A stretch of 45,288 nt of DNA, taken from positions 1 to 45,288 of the forward strand of contig JAMDBW010000014.1 of NCBI GenBank assembly GCA_023487765.1, read 5' to 3'. Numbering within the stretch: position 1 is the first letter of the stretch; the number at the start of each line of letters is the position of its first letter. Under the pieces are notes generated by a model. The model had not been told where the DNA came from, did no database searches, and was given only the letters and a program-made list of their open reading frames with translations. Of the stretch, positions 38,678 through 45,288 are shown in pieces. Source of the stretch: Thermoplasmatota archaeon. Lineage in GTDB: Archaea > Thermoplasmatota > Thermoplasmata > Thermoplasmatales > Thermoplasmataceae. The translations under genes and the position numbers were made by a program.

Positions 38678-39262
38678 TTAAACGATTTGGAGGGGTCGGT
38701 ACGGTTTTTGCGGCAAGACTATTTGTATTCTGTCACCAGGTTTAACGGTACCGCCTTCCAGTGCTACGCCCATTACCCCACCTTTTCTGATTATTGACCC
38801 GTCTTTGGCACGATCCAGGAGTGCATTCATCAGTCTTGGACGGAAATCATCAAGCTGAGCACAGGGATTTCTGAGTCCCGTTATTCCAACAACAGCAGTT
38901 TCTCCTATATGCAGCTCTGTTCCTGTCGGAAGTCCAAGCAAATCAATTCCATAAGTCGTAATGTTTTCGCCAATCTGCCCCGGAAATATGTTGTACCTTG
39001 CATTTTGCAGTTCCGTAAACAGTTCGGAATGTATAAGATGAATCTGTCTCAGGTTTGGTTGCTCAGGATTCCGTGCGATCCTTGATAAATGTTGCACAGT
39101 TTTACCCATGTGGGCATCTCCTTCAACTCCCAAGCTCTTCAGCAGCACGATGCTTTCTACATTTGCTTTGGAGAAAACGTGTTCTTTGCTGCGACTGACT
39201 GCAACAACCGAACCAGTTGTATGGTCATATTCTTGCCATCCAAAAGTGTTCTCTTCTGCCAT
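38678..39262 (-). CDS. MOSC domain protein
   Basis: GVEGDAHMG, GENITTYGIDLLGLPTGTELHIGETAVVGITGLRNPCAQLD, KGGVMGVALEGGTVKPGD. Confidence 0.93.
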   Translation of the reverse strand: MAEENTFGWQEYDHTTGSVVAVSRSKEHVFSKANVESIVLLKSLGVEGDAHMGKTVQHLSRIARNPEQPNLRQIHLIHSELFTELQNARYNIFPGQIGENITTYGIDLLGLPTGTELHIGETAVVGITGLRNPCAQLDDFRPRLMNALLDRAKDGSIIRKGGVMGVALEGGTVKPGDRIQIVLPQKPYRPLQIV

Positions 39263-39369
39263 AACTCGATATCTGTACCATAATATATTATCAATTCTGA
39301 ATTTGTCGAATCAATGTATTGGGGTGCAAGGCTGGAAATACTACTTTAACGCCCAATAACCATAAAAAG

Positions 39370-39454
39370 TGCGAGGGATGGGATTCGAACCCACGAACTC
39401 CTACGAGACAGAATCTTAAGTCCTGCACAGTTGGCCAGGCTTTGTTACCCTCGC
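39370..39454 (-). tRNA. tRNA-Leu (TAA)
   Basis: Minus strand GCGAGGGTAACAAAGCCTGGCCAACTGTGCAGGACTTAAGATTCTGTCTCGTAGGAGTTCGTGGGTTCGAATCCCATCCCTCGCA; long variable arm; anticodon loop CTTAAGA. Confidence 0.95.
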
Positions 39455-39500
39455 AATGTATCGGCTTATACTCCGGCAATATATTAAAAGTGCTGAAATT
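39432..39500. repeat. Direct repeat copy A: tRNA-Leu 5' part plus upstream promoter
   Basis: 69 bp block TGGCCAGGCTTTGTTACCCTCGCAATGTATCGG(C)TTATACTCCGGCAATATAT(T)AAAAGTGCTGAAATT; 2 differences from copy B. Confidence 0.92.
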
Positions 39501-39950
39501 AGAAGATGGAGGAGAGGCATGCAGATGGAGATGGGAAATCTTCTGATCCAGGAGTGGAACTTCTTCAAAAATAGTTTATATACGCCCCTTTATTGTTTCC
39601 TATGTTAAACATATTTAGTTCATCAACGAAGAATGAGGCCTGAATATGCTCGATCAACTGTAAGTAGAGGTGTAAAATCTGAAGTTAAGTTTTTCTTTTT
39701 TGGGAATAATTCTCTGGGTCTTAAGTGCAATTCTTTTCATTTTTCGTGGATACCACCCGAACTTCTTCATTCCAATAGTAGTCGGAACTGTGATATTTCT
39801 CTATGGGCTTTTCAGCAAGTGATAATATGGGGTTCAGCATCCTCAAGTGATCTACAAATTGAAACAGGAGCAAATCTGAGCTTAAGTACTGAACAGTTGC
39901 AACTAAATTCCAAAAGTCAATTGAAGCAATCATCGAAATATTAATTATAA

Positions 39951-40917
<967 letters not shown>

Positions 40918-41117
40918 ATAGAATAGTCCGGTCAAATGTGAATGCTATTAATTGATCTGAGCCCCTTAATTTTGGACAGTAATTCCGTCTTCCAATGAGA
41001 CATTTTCTCTCAACCTCCTTTTTCTCTTCCCTGTTTTTCATTCTTTTCTCATCCTTCCTCTTTCTGTCTTCCAGAAATCTTTTCCTGAAGTCCTCATCCA
41101 TTAGCCATCACTTTTCG

Positions 41118-41292
41118 AATTCATCCGGAGGAAGGTATTATCTCTGCTGTTAAGAGGAAGTTCGGAGAAAATACGGTATCCCGATCTGAGGAAAACCTCC
41201 TTGCAGAGGATTTTCTGAGGTTCTGGGCATACGACGAGATCAGGGAATACGGTGAGAGAAGAGCAGGAATGGAGGTAAAAGTGCAGGGTTGA
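41118..41292 (+). pseudogene. Transposase C-terminal fragment (IS4/IS5-like)
   Basis: IISAVKRKFGENTVSRSEENLLAEDFLRFWAYDEIREYGE resembles the C-terminal 'IKRKFG' region of DDE transposases; no start or upstream domains. Confidence 0.45.
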
Positions 41293-41590
41293 ACCCTGAG
41301 GACGAGCAGAAGGGAGTGATTCGGCGGAAATGAACAGGATATACAGGATTCATTCAACAGAGCATGCGAATGCTATGGTAATTACAATACCGTTAGATGA
41401 ATAATAAATTCCTATCATGATTATCGGTTAAAATGAGCGGTTTTTGAAGATTCAATCCGCGTATCATACGTGCCTCACACACTATAAGCCTTCATGAATC
41501 CTGTGTTTTAGGTGAAAAATCATATCAAGTATAATTATTTACCTAACTGCATATAATCGCCATAGTGCGAATGCAAATCATTATATCGCG

Positions 41591-42220
41591 TTGATAGGTC
41601 AACGTATCGTGTTTGAGCCTATTGCAAAAAACATTTTCAGATGGGGGACCATAGATGGAGAATCTGGCATAATGATGTATTCACACTTACTACTGAAGGA
41701 CGGCAAAGCTGTTTTAATTGATCCGCTCGCTATGCCCAGGCTTAATCAAATGATCAAGATACTGGGTGTACCCGAAGCAGTAATCATGACAAATTATCCT
41801 CATTTACGGGGGTCCCCTTTAATTTCTAGGCAGTTGAATATACCTTTGTTTTTTCCAGATATTACGGAAGTGGATGAAGACGAGGCACTCATCAACATAT
41901 TCATTGATTTATACAATATGAATCACGGACAGCAATACAAGGAATCAACTAACCTTCCTCTCGGAATCAGGGCATATGTAATCCCAGGTCGCCGTGAAAT
42001 GGCACTGGAGTTTAATGACTATTTGATAGTAGGTGATTCAGCATATGGGATTAATGAGAAACTCAATTTCTATCCTACCGGCATCTGGCCGGACGATACG
42101 GGCAGCAAGGCACGTGTCACTTCCGATGCTCTGAATCCATTAATAAGAAAAACCGGGGCTAGAGGGCTCTTATCAGGGCATATGGAAGACATCCCGTCGG
42201 GACTTCAAGAACTGATCTAA
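41591..42220 (+). CDS. Metallo-beta-lactamase-fold-like protein lacking the canonical HxHxDH motif
   Basis: LLLKDGKAVLIDPLAMPRLNQMIKILGVPEAVIMTNYPHLRGSPLISRQLNIPLFFP ... YVIPGRREMALEFNDYLIVGDSAYG follows the MBL layout with TNYPHLRG in place of THxHxDH. Confidence 0.6.
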   Translation: MIGQRIVFEPIAKNIFRWGTIDGESGIMMYSHLLLKDGKAVLIDPLAMPRLNQMIKILGVPEAVIMTNYPHLRGSPLISRQLNIPLFFPDITEVDEDEALINIFIDLYNMNHGQQYKESTNLPLGIRAYVIPGRREMALEFNDYLIVGDSAYGINEKLNFYPTGIWPDDTGSKARVTSDALNPLIRKTGARGLLSGHMEDIPSGLQELI

Positions 42221-42274
42221 TAACTAAATCTACCATCTAATCGTGGAAACATTACGATTCGAGCCTTGTACGGG

Positions 42275-42343
42275 TGGCCAGGCTTTGTTACCCTCGCAAT
42301 GTATCGGTTTATACTCCGGCAATATATCAAAAGTGCTGAAATT
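42275..42343. repeat. Direct repeat copy B: truncated tRNA-Leu 5' fragment plus promoter
   Basis: 69 bp, 67 identical positions to 39432-39500; no 3' half of the tRNA adjacent. Confidence 0.92.
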
Positions 42344-42586
42344 TGAATATAGGGGAGAAGGTATCCTGTGTTGAGAATGGAATGTGAGAGAACATCGGAT
42401 GAACTGGAGATGTAAATTTTTCTTGTAATATGTGTATATTCCTGTATTACAACTCAAGTTAGGAATTTTTATGGAGACTTCTCAAATATTTTGTTCAAAT
42501 TCAGAAAATATTGGCCTGAATAACTCTTTCGAACTCACACCACATGGCAAAGGGATCATTGACCGATCAACGACGCCTCGCAAATC

Positions 42587-43228
42587 TCAGTTTGAAGGTT
42601 TTGCATAGATATATACGTAGTCAAAAGGTCTCGAATAATCATCTGGTTCAACACTTGATTCTAGTACTTCGAGCCCTGAATTAACCAGCATTTCTAATAA
42701 TTTATCCAGCGAATAGTAATTGACTTTCATCTTACCCCCTTCCGTCGAATCCTCAATTAATGTTGTAGTTTGGTCTTTTGTTCTAGTGGCAATATATAAA
42801 CATCCATCTTTCTTCAAGACTCTCTTTGATTCTTGAAACGTCTTCATGACATCAGACTCATCCAAATGAAGTAAGGTGGCAACGTTCCAAATGCCGTCAA
42901 AGAGGTTTGATGCAAATCCCAGCTGGCATAAGCTCATAACCCTAAATTCAACATCAGGATGCTCTTTTGAAGCTATTTCAATCATCGAAATCGAACTGTC
43001 AATACCTGTTACTTTGTAGCCATTCTTGATGAAATAGGGCACAAACCTTCCTGTACCACAACCCGCATCCAGAATATGCCCACCCTTTTTTACCCTGGAC
43101 GTAAATTTGTTATATCTTTCCAGGGGCTTTCTCTTCATTTCCGGGTCGTCCGTAGCCTTCATAAAAGCTTTGTGATAGTTCTCAGCCACTCTTTTGGAGT
43201 TGTAGTGGTCCACTGACCATGTACGCAA
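42587..43228 (-). CDS. Class I SAM-dependent methyltransferase
   Basis: ILDAGCGTGRFVPYFIKNGYKVTGIDSSISMIEIA. Confidence 0.92.
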   Translation of the reverse strand: MRTWSVDHYNSKRVAENYHKAFMKATDDPEMKRKPLERYNKFTSRVKKGGHILDAGCGTGRFVPYFIKNGYKVTGIDSSISMIEIASKEHPDVEFRVMSLCQLGFASNLFDGIWNVATLLHLDESDVMKTFQESKRVLKKDGCLYIATRTKDQTTTLIEDSTEGGKMKVNYYSLDKLLEMLVNSGLEVLESSVEPDDYSRPFDYVYIYAKPSN

Positions 43229-43639
43229 GAGAATAATAAAAAAAGTTTGTTGGACGGAGAAATGAATGGTCTAAAACCACTAAAAAACGGTTTAAATATC
43301 GATTGAGCCTAATTCTAAATATCAAATGGGTATTGTTGCCTAAGTAAAAGGAGAAACTGAAGAACGGAAAGCCACAACAAAATAAGTGAGTAAATGTAGT
43401 GAACTCATCGGAGAACTCCTTAGTGAAGACAATGATTTTGACAAAGTTCCGGGCATCAAAAGAAGGCGGATATAACACCAACTAATGATTTCCGGACAGT
43501 TTTTTCAGTTTCCACACTCCCTGATTCATCTGTGCCCATGGTAGATATCCTTGGATGATAGCAAAATTAGATGACCTATCGCAATAAGACGTCTTTATAG
43601 CTTTGTTTCGTGACGCAGTATGAATACCTTTAAAACCTA

Positions 43640-43936
43640 ATGAAATCTTCAGAACTCATGATGCCTGGAGGAATCCCGCCACAAGGGGGGGAACTGGTTG
43701 AATTTGAGACAGAAGAAGAGCCTAAATGGGTAACGGTAAAACTGAAGGATGGAGCCGTAATTCAGATCAAGATGGAAATCGTCGCGATAATGAGGAGCGG
43801 CAATGATCAGAACACCGGACTGCCTCTTTACATGGTGCAGGCAACCAACATTATAAGGTTGATGAAAGTGCCTAAAGAACTGATGCAGAAACCAAGTCAT
43901 CTGGACGATTCAAGAGGACAGAATCTCTACCGGTAG
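43640..43936 (+). CDS. Conserved-looking hypothetical protein (98 aa)
   Basis: MKSSELMMPGGIPPQGGELVEFETEEEPKWVTVKLKDGAVIQIKMEIVAIMRSGNDQNTGLPLYMVQATNIIRLM; coding-like composition, no named family recognised. Confidence 0.65.
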   Translation: MKSSELMMPGGIPPQGGELVEFETEEEPKWVTVKLKDGAVIQIKMEIVAIMRSGNDQNTGLPLYMVQATNIIRLMKVPKELMQKPSHLDDSRGQNLYR

Positions 43937-43984
43937 AATAGCGTTTACTGTCGTAAGAAACATATATTCCTCAGGTGATGTATT

Positions 43985-44380
43985 ATGGTGGACGAGAAGG
44001 ACTGGGCAATAATTGAACTTCTCAGGACTAACTCAAGAATTTCCAACTCAGATATAGGCAGGGAAATCAACGTATCAGAAGGAACAGTCAGAAAACGAAT
44101 CCAGAAACTCCGTGATGAAGGCGTTATAAGAAAATTCACAGTTATCCTGCACAACGAGGGCGTTGAAGGAATAATACTTCTGCGAACTGAACCCAAGAAG
44201 TCCAAGGAACTTATTTCATCCCTTGGTAAGAGATTTGATGAAATTTACGAATTCACCGGCAGGTTTGATCTTGCAATAAGAGTTAACTGCAAGTCTCTGG
44301 AAGAACTGAATGCGGTTGTCGATGAACTGAGAAATACAGACGGGATAAAGAACACAGATACTCTTGTCAGGCTTCATTAA
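43985..44380 (+). CDS. Lrp/AsnC-family transcriptional regulator
   Basis: DWAIIELLRTNSRISNSDIGREINVSEGTVRKRIQKLRDEGVIRKFTVIL. Confidence 0.93.
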   Translation: MVDEKDWAIIELLRTNSRISNSDIGREINVSEGTVRKRIQKLRDEGVIRKFTVILHNEGVEGIILLRTEPKKSKELISSLGKRFDEIYEFTGRFDLAIRVNCKSLEELNAVVDELRNTDGIKNTDTLVRLH

Positions 44381-44441
44381 CTAGTCATTTCTTTCGATAT
44401 AATTATATATCAAAGTATTATTGGAAAACGGAGAGAACCAC

Positions 44442-44711
44442 ATGGCAGAAGAGAACGTTATTTTCGTTGGTAAAAAGCCAACTATGAACTATGTACTGGC
44501 CGTAGTTACGCAGTTCAACAACAATATTGACAGGATAGTGATCAAGGCGAGGGGCAAAGCTATCAGTAAAGCTGTGGACATCGCGGAAATAACCCGGCAC
44601 AAATTTATTCAGACGGCAAAATACGAAGATATAAAAGTCGAAACCGAGGTTCTCCATGGGGAAAGAGGAGACTCAAACGTTTCATCGATTGAGATCACCC
44701 TCAAGAGATGA
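44442..44711 (+). CDS. albA: DNA/RNA-binding protein Alba
   Basis: VIFVGKKPTMNYVLAVVTQFNNNIDRIVIKARGKAISKAVDIAEITRHKF; internal ATG at 44442 preferred over TTG at 44421. Confidence 0.96.
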   Translation: MAEENVIFVGKKPTMNYVLAVVTQFNNNIDRIVIKARGKAISKAVDIAEITRHKFIQTAKYEDIKVETEVLHGERGDSNVSSIEITLKR

Positions 44712-44838
44712 GATAATCCCTCATAATTTTTAATGACGGATTATATATTTCCGTTGCCTGGCACTTCGCAAAATAAATTTTCTGTTATGAACAATTATTA
44801 AATGAGCAGTTTAAATTACGCTAAGGCATAGTGGATAG

Positions 44839-45288
44839 ATGAGGGACTTTCTGGAATGGCAATCGGGCCTTCACGGTAAGGTTGATGAAGTCAATCAGAG
44901 GCTCATGGAAGCAGTACATACTGACCAGGAAGATCTCTACAGGATGTCCCTGTATACCATAGAGGCTGGCGGAAAACGTTTCAGGCCACTCTTAACAATC
45001 CTTGCGTACGAGATAAGCTGTGACCAGCCATATAACAAGATCCTGGATCTGGCTGCAGGATATGAATTAATACATACTGCAAGTCTGATCCACGACGATA
45101 TTATTGATAATGCTTCGGTGCGAAGGGGCAGACCAACTGTAAATAGTGTGGACGGGCTCGCGAACGCCATAGTGGTTGGTGATTATCTTTTCGCCAAGGC
45201 CTATGAGCTCGGTTCAAGATACGGCGCAACAGTATCTAAGATTATGGCAGACGCTTCAAGCAGGCTTGCAGAGGGTCAGACACTCGAA
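44839..45288 (+). CDS. Polyprenyl (geranylgeranyl/farnesyl) diphosphate synthase, truncated by right edge
   Basis: MRDFLEWQSGLHGK...IEAGGKRFRPLLTILAYE...LIHTASLIHDDIIDNASVRRGRPTVN (first Asp-rich motif). Confidence 0.93.
   Translation, partial: MRDFLEWQSGLHGKVDEVNQRLMEAVHTDQEDLYRMSLYTIEAGGKRFRPLLTILAYEISCDQPYNKILDLAAGYELIHTASLIHDDIIDNASVRRGRPTVNSVDGLANAIVVGDYLFAKAYELGSRYGATVSKIMADASSRLAEGQTLE

Noticed and set aside
43345-43480. Short reading VSKCSELIGELLSEDNDFDKVPGIKRRRI resembling an antitoxin tail
   Set aside because: Too short, lacks a convincing start and partner toxin; not supportable.

Overview
The window looks like a chromosomal segment of an acidophilic/thermophilic archaeon, probably Thermoplasmata (inference from gene content: thermosome, Alba, aIF1A-RIO1-KH cluster, initiator tRNA, tricorn-F1-like iminopeptidase remnant). 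Most of it is ordinary core and metabolic gene content: thermosome, pyrophosphatase, UbiA/UbiD, PPDK, CoaBC, endonuclease IV, HemC/HemD, Trm5/Taw2-like methyltransferase, an amidase/permease/aminotransferase/dehydrogenase cluster, Alba and a prenyl synthase cut by the right edge. The unusual content falls in five places. (1) A left-end mobile-element graveyard contains what reads as an ORF-less group II intron of about 0.8 kb (GTGCG start, DIII-like region, DV/DVI-like 3' end with a bulged A), next to truncated IS1634/IS4-like and IS630-like transposases. (2) A complete IS605-type TnpB with its right end (putative omega-RNA) at 37.1-38.4 kb has a degraded orphan tnpB tail plus right end at 24.5-24.7 kb. 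(3) A three-gene minus-strand cluster has a leaderless HtrA-like protease, an acetamidase, and a zinc-ribbon NAL1-like trypsin-fold protein whose catalytic His and Ser appear to be lost. A divergent HxlR-type regulator is preceded by two clean palindromes. (4) A tRNA-Leu(UAA) has its 5' part and promoter duplicated 2.8 kb away, bracketing a decayed island with a proline iminopeptidase pseudogene that lost its nucleophile elbow. (5) A glycerol-1-phosphate-dehydrogenase-like gene sits inside an amino-acid/amide catabolic operon. All identifications are from reading the sequence; no database search was run.
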